Part shown: positions 16,937-27,451 of the stretch, one piece after another
How the letters are laid out: every line of letters starts with the position of its first letter
How positions within the stretch are numbered: position 1 is the first letter of the stretch
From: Halomonas sp. TA22
GTDB taxonomy: Bacteria > Pseudomonadota > Gammaproteobacteria > Pseudomonadales > Halomonadaceae
Length of the DNA: 64,000 nucleotides
Assembly (NCBI RefSeq): GCF_013009075.1
Contig: NZ_CP053108.1
Coordinates: 3,304,517-3,368,516 of the forward strand
Direction: 5' to 3'
Program-made: the position numbers and the translations under genes
Notes under the pieces: generated by a model
What the model was told of the DNA's origin: nothing
What the model saw: only the letters and a program-made list of their open reading frames with translations
The model's database searches: none

Positions 16937-18688
16937 TCACGGGAATTGAAGGGTGGGTTCGGGCGCCAGTTCTGGCGTGCGGTATAGAAGGTCATCGATT
17001 ACCGGGCGTTCGTCGTAACGCTCGAGGGCCTGCTCGATCAGCGCACGTGCCTGCGCTTCGTGGCCGAGTTCCCAGAGAACTTCGGCGAGGTGGGCTGCGA
17101 CCTCCTGGTCGGGCATCATGGCATAGGCGCGCTCCAGATATTCGAGCGCACGCTGGTTGTTGCCGAGCTTGTAGTATCCCCAGCCCATGCTGTCGAGAAT
17201 GGCCGGATTGGCGGGCTCCAGTCGATAGGCGCGCTCAATCAGCTCCATGCCCTCCTGGTGGCGATCGGTCATGTCGACCAGGGTATAACCCAGGGCATTG
17301 AGGGCCATGGCATGGTCGGGCTGCCGCTCGATCAGGCGCTGCAGATCCTCCTCCATGGCTGCCAGGTCGCCCATGGAGAAAGCGCGCATGGCGCGAAGAT
17401 AGAGCAGCTCCTCGGCACCTGGCGAGCGGCGTAGCTCACGTTCGAGCAACTCATCCGCCTCATCTCCGAGCCCCTGCTGGTCGAGCAGTTCGGCCTCCAG
17501 GGCGGCAAGGCTAGCTGCCTGCTCGTCATGGCGAAGGCGCTCGGTATGCAGGAAGCTGCGAGCATCCTCGAGCCGATCGTCATTGATCAGCATGCGCGCC
17601 GCCAGCAGCCGAGCCTGGAGGAACTGGTCGCCGGCTGGCACCTGGCGGTAATAGAGCAAGGCATTGTCGACCTGGCCTTCCTGCTCGGCGATTGCGCCGA
17701 GCAGCGTATAGGCCATTGCCGGGGTATCGACTTCGCTGACCAGGGGGAGCAGTAGCCGACGGGCGGGGGCGGTATGGCCCTCTTCCAGATAGAGTTGTGC
17801 CAGGATCAGGCGAAGCTCGTGGCCGCCGACATGTCGCTCGATCAGAGCGTCGGTCTGGTTTTCCGCGGCGCTTATATTGCCCAGCAGCAGCTCGCTCTGA
17901 GCCAGCATCAGAATGAAGCGTCCATCCTCCGGGGCCACTTCACGTCCGCGCCTTGCCGCCTGGCGGGCGCTGGTGGGGTCGTCGGCGTCCAGCGCGATGC
18001 GCGCTTGGGCAAGCCACAGTTCCGGCAGTTCGGCATGGCTTTCGCCCAGGCGCGCCAGACGCGCCTGGGCCTGGGTGACATTCCCGATTGCCGCTTCGAT
18101 GAGAGCGGTGGCGAGAACCGCATCGTGACGCTGCGGGTGAGCGGCGTCGGTCTCCACTAGGTATTGCGTGAGTCGCTCGAGCAGAACGGGCAGTGGCCCC
18201 CCCTCTTCAATGGCAAGCTCGGAGAAGCTGGCCAGTTCGCCATGTTCGCCGCGCTCGGCGAGCGCCAGGCGGTAGTCGAGGCTGGCCAGCCAGTCGCCGC
18301 GCTGCAACGCCAGGCTCGAGAGCAGGCGGGTCGGTGCCTCGGCTTGCGGCGCCAGGTCGTACCAGCGCATCGCCGTGGTTTCGAGCAGCGCCTGGTCGCC
18401 GCTGAAGCGTGCTGCCAGCGCGGCACGCTCGATCAAGGCCACCGAGCGGTAGCGCTCGCCGGTCTCCAGATAGCCACGCGTGGCACTGGCGTAGTCGCCG
18501 CGCTGGCCGGCGATCTCGGCGGTCAGGAGCGTGGCGAGGCCGACAGCATCCAGGCCGCGCCTGATGGGCGGCGCCGAGGCGATCGGGTCGGCCTGCTCGG
18601 CAATAGGTGACACCGCGGCGCTCTGGCAGGCAGCGAGCGGAAGCGCGGTGGCTACCGTCAGGGCGATGTGGATCAAGCGTGGGGCCAT
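16937..18688 (-). CDS. TPR-repeat lipoprotein
   Basis: 583 residues with a lipoprotein signal (lipobox LPLAAC, Cys21) and many tetratricopeptide repeats, clearest in the second half (for example ALNALGYTLVDM and ILDSMGWGYYKLGNNQRALEYLERAY). It is predicted to be anchored in the periplasm, probably at the outer membrane, as a protein-interaction scaffold. Homologues sit immediately upstream of lolB in pseudomonads and relatives, as here, and hemA diverges on the other side. The specific partner is unknown. Confidence 0.85.
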   Translation of the reverse strand: MAPRLIHIALTVATALPLAACQSAAVSPIAEQADPIASAPPIRRGLDAVGLATLLTAEIAGQRGDYASATRGYLETGERYRSVALIERAALAARFSGDQALLETTAMRWYDLAPQAEAPTRLLSSLALQRGDWLASLDYRLALAERGEHGELASFSELAIEEGGPLPVLLERLTQYLVETDAAHPQRHDAVLATALIEAAIGNVTQAQARLARLGESHAELPELWLAQARIALDADDPTSARQAARRGREVAPEDGRFILMLAQSELLLGNISAAENQTDALIERHVGGHELRLILAQLYLEEGHTAPARRLLLPLVSEVDTPAMAYTLLGAIAEQEGQVDNALLYYRQVPAGDQFLQARLLAARMLINDDRLEDARSFLHTERLRHDEQAASLAALEAELLDQQGLGDEADELLERELRRSPGAEELLYLRAMRAFSMGDLAAMEEDLQRLIERQPDHAMALNALGYTLVDMTDRHQEGMELIERAYRLEPANPAILDSMGWGYYKLGNNQRALEYLERAYAMMPDQEVAAHLAEVLWELGHEAQARALIEQALERYDERPVIDDLLYRTPELAPEPTLQFP

Positions 18689-18852
18689 GGTTGTCTCGTT
18701 TACGGTGCCGAAGGTCCAGCATAACGACTTGGCTGGTCCGGGCAAAGCCATGTCGGGGCGTGCCCGTCTGTCATGCTGTGATAGAATCCTGTCTCTCGAT
18801 GGACATAGACCACGTGTCTCCTACTAAGTCCCCTAGCGAAGACGCAGACTGC

Positions 18853-20124
18853 ATGACGCTTCTGGCCCTTGGAATCAACCACAAGACCGCCGCCGTTGAG
18901 GTGCGCGAGCAGGTGGCATTTACCCCGACCCAACTGGAATCGGCACTGGCCGAGTTGCGCGCGCTGCCCGACGTGCAGGAAGCGGCGGTGCTATCGACGT
19001 GTAATCGTACCGAACTCTATTGCGTCACCGGCACGAATGGCGAGCGCGCCATCCTCGAGTGGCTGGGGCGATTCCATGGCCTCGAGAGTATCGATCTTTC
19101 CCGCTGTGCCTACCACTACCTGGATGGCGATGCGGCGCGCCACCTGATGCGTGTGGCGGCCGGACTCGACTCGATGGTGCTGGGCGAGCCGCAGATTCTG
19201 GGGCAGCTCAAGGAGGCCTACCAGATTGCGCGGCAGCACAAGGGGCTCGGGGGCGAACTCGAACGGCTCTTCCAGCACACCTTTGCCGTGGCCAAGCAGG
19301 TGCGCACCGAAACCGGCATCGGCGAGAATCCGGTGTCGGTGGCCTATGCCGCGGTCAGCATGGCCAGCCATATCTTCGATGACTTCTCGCGAGCCCGGGC
19401 CCTGCTGATCGGTGCCGGGGAGACCATCGAGCTGGTGGCCAGGCACCTACATGATGCGGGGGTCAAGGAGCTGATCGTCGCCAACCGCACCCTCGAGCGC
19501 GCCGCGCGCCTTGCCGAGCAGTTCAATGGCGAGGCGATCGTGCTCACCGATATTCCTCATGCCTTGGAGCGCGCCGACATCGTGATCTCCTCGACCGCCG
19601 CACCGCTGCCGATCCTCGGCAAGGGGATGGTCGAGCGGGCGTTGAAAAAAAGGCGTCATCGGCCGATCTTCATGGTCGACATTGCCGTCCCCCGCGACAT
19701 CGAGCCGCAAGTGGGCGAACTCAGCGACGTGTTCCTGTACACCGTCGACGACCTGCATGAGGTCATCGAGGAGAATCGCCGCCACCGCCAGGTGGCCGCC
19801 AACCAGGCCGAAGCGCTGATCGAGCATGGCTTGGGCAGCTGGCAACATGAACGGAGGGTGCGTGGCGCCGGCGATCTGATTCGCCGCTACCGCGAGCAGG
19901 GCGAGGGGATTCGTGCCGAGGCCGAGGCTCAGGCGCTGGCTCAGCTAGCCCGCGGCGAGGATCCGCAGCGGGTCATTTCTCGATTGGCAAGCCAACTGGC
20001 CAATCGCCTAATGCATGGCCCCACGCTGCGCCTGCGTGAGGCCTCCGGGGCGGAGCGTCATGAGATAATCGCCGCTGCCGAAGCGCTGCTGTTCGACGCC
20101 TCGGCGCCCTCCCAGGACCCTTGA
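18853..20124 (+). CDS. hemA: Glutamyl-tRNA reductase
   Basis: A 423-residue NADPH enzyme converting glutamyl-tRNA(Glu) to glutamate-1-semialdehyde, the first committed step of C5-pathway tetrapyrrole synthesis. The catalytic Cys50 lies in [11 protein letters not shown], and the NADPH-binding domain with [16 protein letters not shown] follows. The C-terminal helical dimerisation domain is complete. The ATG at 18853 gives the standard [13 protein letters not shown]. It is the first gene of hemA-prfA-prmC, a conserved operon, and diverges from the TPR gene with about 160 bases for promoters. Confidence 0.96.
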   Translation: MTLLALGINHKTAAVEVREQVAFTPTQLESALAELRALPDVQEAAVLSTCNRTELYCVTGTNGERAILEWLGRFHGLESIDLSRCAYHYLDGDAARHLMRVAAGLDSMVLGEPQILGQLKEAYQIARQHKGLGGELERLFQHTFAVAKQVRTETGIGENPVSVAYAAVSMASHIFDDFSRARALLIGAGETIELVARHLHDAGVKELIVANRTLERAARLAEQFNGEAIVLTDIPHALERADIVISSTAAPLPILGKGMVERALKKRRHRPIFMVDIAVPRDIEPQVGELSDVFLYTVDDLHEVIEENRRHRQVAANQAEALIEHGLGSWQHERRVRGAGDLIRRYREQGEGIRAEAEAQALAQLARGEDPQRVISRLASQLANRLMHGPTLRLREASGAERHEIIAAAEALLFDASAPSQDP

Positions 20125-20152
20125 TGTCCGTTTCACTCTCACAGGATCCTCA

Positions 20153-21237
<1,085 letters not shown>

Positions 21238-21238
<1 letters not shown>

Positions 21239-22080
21239 TGCGGCTCGATACGCTGCTTGCGCGGGCCAGTCAGCGGCTCGCCGAGAGCGGCTCGCCCAGC
21301 GCGCGCATGGACACCGAAGTGCTGCTCTGTCATGTGCTGGGCGTCGATCGTGCCTGGCTCTACACCTGGGGCGATCGTGACATCGGGCCTTGGGAGCGCG
21401 CCAGGTTCGAGGCGCTGGTGGCCGCCCGGGCCGCCGGCCAGCCGGTGGCCTATCTCACCGGCGAGCGGGAGTTCTGGGGAATGTGCCTGAAGACCTCCTC
21501 TGCGACGCTGATTCCGCGGCCGGATACCGAAACCCTGGTGGCGCATGCGTTGCACCTGGCCGGCAGGGAGCGGGGGGGGCTGCTCGATCTTGGCACCGGT
21601 ACCGGCGCCATTGCTCTGGCGTTTGGTCGCGAGCGGCCCGGCTGGCACGTACTGGGCGTCGATCTGTCAGCCGAGGCAGTTGCACTGGCGCGCGACAATG
21701 CCCAGCGTCTGGCCATCGGCAATGTCGAATTTCTCATAAGCGACTGGTTCGCTGCGCTGGGCGAGCAGCGCTTCGAACTGATCGTCTCAAACCCGCCCTA
21801 TCTGGCCGATGACGACCCACATCTCGCCCAGGGCGATGTGCGTTTCGAGCCACGTTCGGCGCTGGTGGCCGGAGAGGGCGGCATGGCCGACCTGATCGAG
21901 TTGGTGCATGCCGCTCGTCATTATCTGACTGACGGAGGCTGGTTACTGCTGGAGCATGGTCATGAGCAGGGGGCGGCGGTGCGACGAGCCTTCGCCTCTG
22001 CCGGTTACACTCACGTGGAGACGCTGCAGGATCTTGCCGGTCACGATCGGGTGACGCTTGGGTGCTGCGTTGAAGCCTGA
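21238..22080 (+). CDS. prmC: Release factor glutamine methyltransferase
   Basis: A 280-residue SAM-dependent enzyme that methylates the GGQ glutamine of RF1 and RF2. A short N-terminal helical domain is followed by the methyltransferase fold with motif I (LLDLGTGTGAIALA) and the catalytic NPPY motif at 185-188 (VSNPPYL). Start and stop codons overlap with prfA. The longer frame beginning at 20926 is only a shadow of prfA. Confidence 0.96.
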
Positions 22081-22165
22081 GCGTTTTCAGCGCTGGAGCG
22101 GGGCTGGTGGAGTGTGGTATTAATTTCCTGTGTGCTTTTATTTGCGCTCTATTACTGTGAGAGCG

Positions 22166-22221
22166 TCCAGTTTTGAATTTTTCGACCAAAACAATCACCT
22201 GTTTTAGGTAAAAATCCTGGA
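22166..22221. promoter_or_regulatory. Imperfect palindrome upstream of lrp-like gene
   Basis: TCCAG (22166-22170) and CTGGA (22217-22221) are inverted, each followed inward by an A/T tract (ATTTTT and AAAAAT). The segment lies about 45 bases before the regulator's start and is unusually AT-rich for this genome. Lrp-family proteins commonly bind AT-rich imperfect palindromes and autoregulate, so this is a candidate operator, by inference. Confidence 0.35.
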
Positions 22222-22264
22222 CCGTCTTTGACTCACCTGCCATTGGCCCGGACTGATTACTATA

Positions 22265-22765
22265 ATGAAAGCCAAGACTCGTTCCCTGGACCGTATCGAC
22301 CTCAAGATCTTGCGCTGCCTGCAGGAGAATGCCCGTATTTCCTACGTTGACCTGGCCGCCGAGGTGGGGCTCTCGACGACCCCCTGCCTTGAGCGAGTCA
22401 AGCGGCTCGAGCGCTCGGGCATCATCCGCGGCTACAAGGCACAGCTCGACCCCAAGGCGCTCAAGGCCAATTTGCTGGTATTCGTCGAGATCAGCCTGGA
22501 GACCCAGTCGCCCGCGGTATTCGATGAGTTCCGGCGTGCGGTCAGCAAGCTTCCCCAGATTCAGGAGTGCCATCTGGTCTCGGGGCAGTTCGACTACATT
22601 CTCAAGTGCCGGATTCCTGAGATGGCGGCCTATCGCCAGCTGCTTGGTGACGTGGTGCTGACGCTGCCAGGGGTCAAGGAGTCGAAGAGCTATGTGGTCA
22701 TGGAGGAGGTCAAGGAGGAATTCTCGCTGCATATCCCTACTATCGATGAGATCAATGAGAAGTAG
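22265..22765 (+). CDS. Lrp/AsnC-family transcriptional regulator
   Basis: 166 residues: an N-terminal helix-turn-helix (LDLKILRCLQENARISYVDL-type, ending CLERVKRLERSGII) and a C-terminal RAM ligand-binding domain. Size and sequence are close to Lrp itself (for example SLHIPTIDEI near the end). Such proteins form octamers or larger and sense leucine or other amino acids. It stands between prmC and moeB on the same strand and has its own AT-rich upstream region. Whether it is the global Lrp or a specific paralogue cannot be told from this window. Confidence 0.88.
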   Translation: MKAKTRSLDRIDLKILRCLQENARISYVDLAAEVGLSTTPCLERVKRLERSGIIRGYKAQLDPKALKANLLVFVEISLETQSPAVFDEFRRAVSKLPQIQECHLVSGQFDYILKCRIPEMAAYRQLLGDVVLTLPGVKESKSYVVMEEVKEEFSLHIPTIDEINEK

Positions 22766-22783
22766 CTGCTCACAAGGTGCTGC

Positions 22784-23545
22784 ATGCCGATGAACGACGA
22801 GGCGCTGCTGCGCTATAGTCGCCAGATCATGCTCGAGCCGATCGAGATCGCCGGCCAGGAGCGCTTGCTGGCCAGCCATGTGCTGGTGATCGGCGCCGGT
22901 GGGCTGGGCTCGCCGGTGGTGCTCTATCTGGCCGCCGCTGGAGTCGGACGCCTGACCATCGCTGATGCCGATGAGGTGGAGCTCTCCAATCTGCAGCGCC
23001 AGATAGCCCATGGCCAGGCCGACCTGGGCCGCAACAAGGCGCACTCCGCAGCTGCTAGTGCCCAGGAGCTGAACCCCGGGTGTGACGTCGTGGCGCTGCA
23101 GACTCATCTCGACGGCGAGGCGCTGCAGGCAGCCATCGAGGCGAGCGATCTGGTGATCGACTGCACCGACCGCTTCTCCAGCCGCTACGCGATCAATCGC
23201 GCCTGCCTGGCGGCCGACAGGCCGCTCGTTTCCGGGGCGGCGATCCGCTTCTCGGGGCAGCTGGCGGTGTTCGACCCGCGAGACGCCGAGAGCCCCTGCT
23301 ACGCTTGCCTCTACCCCCCGGGCGAGGCAGGGGAGTCTGACGAGGAGCTGAGCTGCGCCGAGAACGGGGTGGTGGCGCCCCTTGTGGGAGTTATCGGTAC
23401 CTTTCAGGCGCTGGAGGCGGTCAAGCTGCTCAGTGGCGCTGGAACGCCTCACCAGGGGCTTTCGACCTTCGATGGATTGCGCGGCGAGTGGCGCCGCTTC
23501 CGGGTGCCGCGGGATCTGCAGTGTCCTGCCTGCCGCCACCGCTGA
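22784..23545 (+). CDS. moeB: MoeB/ThiF-family adenylyltransferase
   Basis: A 253-residue E1-like enzyme that adenylates the C-terminal glycine of a small sulfur carrier such as MoaD, for molybdopterin synthesis. The nucleotide loop GAGGLGSP, the acidic DADEVELSNLQRQ segment, CTDRFSSRYAIN and the two zinc CxxC motifs (CYAC and CPAC) are visible. An alternative start is the ATG two codons downstream (22790). Molybdopterin would be needed by MsrP encoded elsewhere in this window. A ThiF role is possible but the gene context, with no thi genes, favours MoeB. Confidence 0.87.
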   Translation: MPMNDEALLRYSRQIMLEPIEIAGQERLLASHVLVIGAGGLGSPVVLYLAAAGVGRLTIADADEVELSNLQRQIAHGQADLGRNKAHSAAASAQELNPGCDVVALQTHLDGEALQAAIEASDLVIDCTDRFSSRYAINRACLAADRPLVSGAAIRFSGQLAVFDPRDAESPCYACLYPPGEAGESDEELSCAENGVVAPLVGVIGTFQALEAVKLLSGAGTPHQGLSTFDGLRGEWRRFRVPRDLQCPACRHR

Positions 23546-23566
23546 GGCTTGCGCCGGAGACTCCCC

Positions 23567-24487
23567 ATGGCTGATCGTCATCCCCCCCTGCCTGGCCGGG
23601 TCAGCGATTTCGACATCCGCCTGATCCGAGTCTTCAAGGCCGTCGCCGAATGCGGCGGCTTTACTGCGGCTGAGGTGGAGCTGGGCATCAGTCGCTCGGC
23701 GATCAGCCTGCATATGAGCGATCTCGAGAAACGCCTGGGGTTGCGTCTCTGCCAGCGCGGCCGCAGCGGCTTTGCCCTCACCGAAGAGGGGCGTCAGGTC
23801 TATGACGCTGGGCTGACGATGCTCGCTTCGCTTGAGACCTTCCGTACCGAGATCAACGGGCTGCACCGCACGCTGCGTGGTGAACTCAATATCGGCATTA
23901 CTGACAATCTGGTAAGTATGCCGCAGATGCATATCACCCACTCGCTGGCGGAACTCAAGGTGCAGGGACCGGAGGTGCGCATCAATATCCATATGGATAC
24001 GCCCGATGCCATCGCCCAGGGTGTACTCGATGCGCGACTGCATGTTGGTGTCGTGCCGGAGGTCAATCTGCTGGCCAGCCTGCAGCCTCTTCCCCTCTAC
24101 AGCGAACGATCGCTGCTCTATTGCGCCAGTACGCACCCACTCCATGCACAGGATGGTGCGTCGCTCGAGGATGAGGCGCTGCAAGCCCACGAAGCGGTGG
24201 TGCCGGCCTATCCGTTGCCGGAAACGGCGCGCGAGCCGCACGCCCGTCTCAATGGCACGGCCACCGCTTCCGACCGCGAGGGGGCAGCGTTTCTCATTCT
24301 CACCGGCAGCTATATCGGCTATCTACCTGATCATCTTGCCGCGTCCTGGGTAGCGGCGGGGCGGTTGAAAGCGCTCAAGGGGGAGGCTTGGCAATACTTG
24401 ACTCCCTTCGTCGCCATCACGCGGCGCGATCGGCGCCCTCATCGCGTGCTGGAAGCCTTCCTGGATGCATTGAAGCGCCATGCCTGA
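23567..24487 (+). CDS. LysR-family transcriptional regulator
   Basis: 306 residues with a standard N-terminal winged helix-turn-helix (IRLIRVFKAVAECGGFTAAE, LGISRSAISLHMSDLEKRLGL) and a type-2 periplasmic-binding-like effector domain. It lies just upstream of, and codirectional with, the putrescine genes starting at 24624, so it may regulate them; this is inference from position. The ATG at 23567 has a GGAG site and gives a typical length. The coinducer is unknown. Confidence 0.88.
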   Translation: MADRHPPLPGRVSDFDIRLIRVFKAVAECGGFTAAEVELGISRSAISLHMSDLEKRLGLRLCQRGRSGFALTEEGRQVYDAGLTMLASLETFRTEINGLHRTLRGELNIGITDNLVSMPQMHITHSLAELKVQGPEVRINIHMDTPDAIAQGVLDARLHVGVVPEVNLLASLQPLPLYSERSLLYCASTHPLHAQDGASLEDEALQAHEAVVPAYPLPETAREPHARLNGTATASDREGAAFLILTGSYIGYLPDHLAASWVAAGRLKALKGEAWQYLTPFVAITRRDRRPHRVLEAFLDALKRHA

Positions 24488-24623
24488 CTCCCCTGATAAA
24501 CCAGAGGCGGTACGTGCGTTATTGAATTCTTGACAGTGATCGGTACTGCAGTGGCAGACTGATGGATGAACATTCAATGATGATGGCAGGGTAGTGGTGC
24601 CACTGCCGATTAAGGAAATATGC

Positions 24624-25913
24624 ATGGCTGCTTCCTCCCCGGAGAGCGTGAACTCCTACTACCGTGACTCCGTTGCGGTCACTCTCTCCCCCTGCGATGA
24701 GCTTGCGGGCGAGACGCGTGCAGATGTCTGTGTCATCGGGGGAGGCATCACCGGATGTTCGGCTGCGCTGCATTTGGCTGAGCGAGGCTACTCGGTGGTG
24801 GTGCTGGAGGCCGGTGAAGTGGGTCATGGCGCCTCGGGCCGCAGCGGCGGCCAGATCCTGCCTGGGCTTGGCACGGACATCGCCACCGTGGAGCGAGCAC
24901 TGGGAATCGAGCGAGCGCGCGATATCTGGGAGATGAGTCGTGAGGCGGTACGCCTGACCGCCTCGCTCGTCGAGCGTCATACAATTCCCTGCGACCTCTC
25001 CTGGGGGTATCTGCATGCAGCGGTCAAGCCACGCCATGTACGTGAGCTCAAGGCGCTGCAGGAGCGGATGGCGGCCCGCTACGATTACATGGCGCTCGAG
25101 TGGCTCGAGGGCAATGCCCTGCACGAACGTGTCGCCACCCATGCTTACCCGGGGGCACTCTATGAGTCCGAAGGTGGCCACCTCCATCCTCTCAACTATA
25201 CATTGGGCCTGGCCCGGGCGGCCCAGGCCGCGGGAGTGACGATTCACGAGCACTCACCTGCGCTGCGCATCCAGCGTGGCGAGCCGGTGAGGGTCGAGAC
25301 GCCGCGGGGGTGTGTCACGGCGGATTACCTGGTGGTCGCCGCCAATGCGTACCTGAATGGGCTGGTACCGGAGCTCGAGGGGCGCATCATGCGCGCCGCC
25401 AATTATATGATCGCCACCGGCCCGCTAAGCGAGGCCCAGGTGGCGGAGGTGCTGCCCCGCAACGATGCCGTGTCGGATGCCAACTTCGTGCTCGACTACT
25501 ACCGTCTCTCCGGCGACCGGCGCCTGATCTATGGCGGCGAGGTGAGCTACGACGGACGTGAACCGCCTCGGCTTCAGGCACGCATGGATGCCAAGATCGC
25601 GCAGCTGTTCCCGGTGCTTGAAGGCGTCCGAGTCGACTATCGCTGGGGGGGGGATGTGGCCATCACCGTCAACCGTGCGCCTGATTTCGGGCGTGTCACG
25701 TCCAATGTCTATTATGCGCAGGGGTACTCGGGGCATGGCATGGCGCTGGCCGGGCTTGCGGGAGAGGTGATGGCCCAGACCATTGCCGGACAGGCCGAGC
25801 GCTTCGACATCTTCGCCGCCATGCCACATCGCAACTTCCCCGGAGGGCGGCGAATGCGTATGCCGCTGCTGGTGCTGGCGACTCAATTCTACAAGTTGCG
25901 CGACAGGCTCTGA
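24624..25913 (+). CDS. puuB: Gamma-glutamylputrescine oxidase-like flavoprotein (copy 1)
   Basis: A 429-residue FAD-dependent amine oxidase of the DAO family. The N-terminal dinucleotide site VIGGGITGCSAALHLAE is followed by VVVLEAGEVGHGASGRSGG, typical of PuuB-like enzymes, and the C-terminal part has YYAQGYSGHGMALAGL, another FAD-contact region. It would oxidise the terminal amine of gamma-glutamyl-putrescine to the aldehyde, releasing ammonia and H2O2. The ATG at 24624 has an AAGGAA site. A second copy lies at 31647; copy 1 is paired with a puuA-like gene immediately downstream. Confidence 0.85.
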   Translation: MAASSPESVNSYYRDSVAVTLSPCDELAGETRADVCVIGGGITGCSAALHLAERGYSVVVLEAGEVGHGASGRSGGQILPGLGTDIATVERALGIERARDIWEMSREAVRLTASLVERHTIPCDLSWGYLHAAVKPRHVRELKALQERMAARYDYMALEWLEGNALHERVATHAYPGALYESEGGHLHPLNYTLGLARAAQAAGVTIHEHSPALRIQRGEPVRVETPRGCVTADYLVVAANAYLNGLVPELEGRIMRAANYMIATGPLSEAQVAEVLPRNDAVSDANFVLDYYRLSGDRRLIYGGEVSYDGREPPRLQARMDAKIAQLFPVLEGVRVDYRWGGDVAITVNRAPDFGRVTSNVYYAQGYSGHGMALAGLAGEVMAQTIAGQAERFDIFAAMPHRNFPGGRRMRMPLLVLATQFYKLRDRL

Positions 25914-25988
25914 CATGTGCCCGCTTGGCCATGGCGGATGCCTACCGACGCGAGGGCTGCATCGGCAGCGCCCCGACTGGAGGTTCCC

Positions 25989-27335
25989 ATGAAGGATCTA
26001 GAGAGCTGGCTGAAGGAGAGGCACATCACCGAGGTGGAGTGCCTGGTCAGCGATATCACCGGCATTGCGCGAGGCAAGATCGCGCCGGTGTCCAAGTTCG
26101 TCGCCGAGAAGGGCATGCGCCTGCCGGAAAGCGTACTTTTGCAGACCGTGACAGGTGACTACGTCGAGGATGATATCTATTATTCGCTGCTCGACCCGGC
26201 GGATATCGACATGATCTGCAAGCCGGACATCACGGCGGCCTATTCGGTGCCGTGGGCGCTGGAGCCGACAGCCCAGGTGATTCACGACTGTTTCGACAAG
26301 CAGGGCAACCCTATCGAGCTCTCGCCGCGCAACCAGCTCAAGCGGATTCTCAAGCTCTATGCCGATCAGGGCTGGAAGCCGCTGGTCGCGCCCGAGATGG
26401 AGTTCTACCTGACCAAGCGCTGCGAGGATCCGGACCTGCCGTTGCAGCCGCCGATCGGGCGTAGCGGGCGCCAGGAGACTGGCCGACAGTCCTTCTCCAT
26501 CGATGCTGCCAACGAATTCGATCCACTGTTCGAGGACATGTACGACTGGTGCGAGGCGCAGGGGCTGGATATCGATACCCTGATCCATGAGGAGGGGACC
26601 GCCCAGATGGAGATCAACTTCCGTCATGGTGATCCTCTGATGCTTGCCGACCAGGTGTTCCTGTTCAAGCGTACTCTGCGCGAGGCGGCGCTCAAGCATG
26701 ACGTGGCGGCGACCTTCATGGCCAAGCCGGTCACCAACGAGCCGGGCAGCGCCATGCATCTCCACCAGAGCGTGCTGGATGGCGCCAGTGGCAAGAGCGT
26801 GTTCGCCAACACCGACGGTAGCCATAGCGAGCTATTCCTGTGGCACGTCGGTGGCCTGCAGAAGTACATTCCCGAGGCGCTGCCGCTGTTGGCGCCCAAC
26901 GTCAACTCCTTCCGGCGTTTTCTGCCCGATACCTCGGCGCCGGTCAATGTCGAGTGGGGAGAGGAGAACCGTACCTGCGGCTTGCGTGTGCCGGACTCCA
27001 GCGCCCAGAACCGGCGGATCGAGAACCGCCTGCCGGGTGCCGATGCCAACGTCTACCTGGCGATCGCCGCCAGCCTGCTGTGCGGCTATATCGGCATGAT
27101 ACGCAAGATCGAACCCAGCGCACCGGTGCAGGGGCGGGCGTTCGAGCGACGCAATCTGCGTTTGCCCTTCACCCTCGAGCAGGCACTGGAGCGCATGGAG
27201 CAGTGCCCGGAGCTCGAGGAGTACATGGGGCGCAAGTTCGTGCAGGGGTATGTCGCGGTCAAGCGGGTGGAGAACGAGAACTTCAAGCGCGTGATCAGCT
27301 CCTGGGAGCGTGAATTCCTGCTGCTCAGCGTATGA
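25989..27335 (+). CDS. puuA: Gamma-glutamylpolyamine synthetase (GS family, copy 1)
   Basis: A 448-residue relative of glutamine synthetase type I that joins glutamate to putrescine or another polyamine using ATP. GS landmarks visible are APEMEFYL (metal-binding Glu), FMAKPVTNEPGSAMHLHQS, NSFRRFLPDTSAPVNVEWGEENRT (ATP/Glu contacts) and ENRLPGADANVYLAIAA. It resembles the Pseudomonas Pau/Spu-type synthetases more than E. coli PuuA, judging from the N-terminus; the second copy at 33787 looks like classical PuuA. GGAGG lies before the ATG at 25989. It is probably cotranscribed with puuB copy 1. Confidence 0.85.
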   Translation: MKDLESWLKERHITEVECLVSDITGIARGKIAPVSKFVAEKGMRLPESVLLQTVTGDYVEDDIYYSLLDPADIDMICKPDITAAYSVPWALEPTAQVIHDCFDKQGNPIELSPRNQLKRILKLYADQGWKPLVAPEMEFYLTKRCEDPDLPLQPPIGRSGRQETGRQSFSIDAANEFDPLFEDMYDWCEAQGLDIDTLIHEEGTAQMEINFRHGDPLMLADQVFLFKRTLREAALKHDVAATFMAKPVTNEPGSAMHLHQSVLDGASGKSVFANTDGSHSELFLWHVGGLQKYIPEALPLLAPNVNSFRRFLPDTSAPVNVEWGEENRTCGLRVPDSSAQNRRIENRLPGADANVYLAIAASLLCGYIGMIRKIEPSAPVQGRAFERRNLRLPFTLEQALERMEQCPELEEYMGRKFVQGYVAVKRVENENFKRVISSWEREFLLLSV

Positions 27336-27451
27336 CGCCTGTGGCACGATACGACTTTTTTCACCGCGCTGATGCCTGGGGTGACGAGGCGTTTGCGCTA
27401 GCCGCTTGCCAGCCGTCGGGCTGACAATAACAACCCAAGAAGAGGTGCCAC

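Noticed and set aside
21734-24241. Very long (835-codon) minus-strand open frame opposite lrp, moeB and the LysR gene
   Set aside because: It is antisense to three well-supported genes, has no recognisable domain and has the Arg/His/Gln-rich composition typical of shadow frames in GC-rich DNA.
27337-27362. Possible sigma-54 promoter (TGGCACG) before potF
   Set aside because: The -24 half looks right, but no TTGC-type -12 element occurs at the required spacing.
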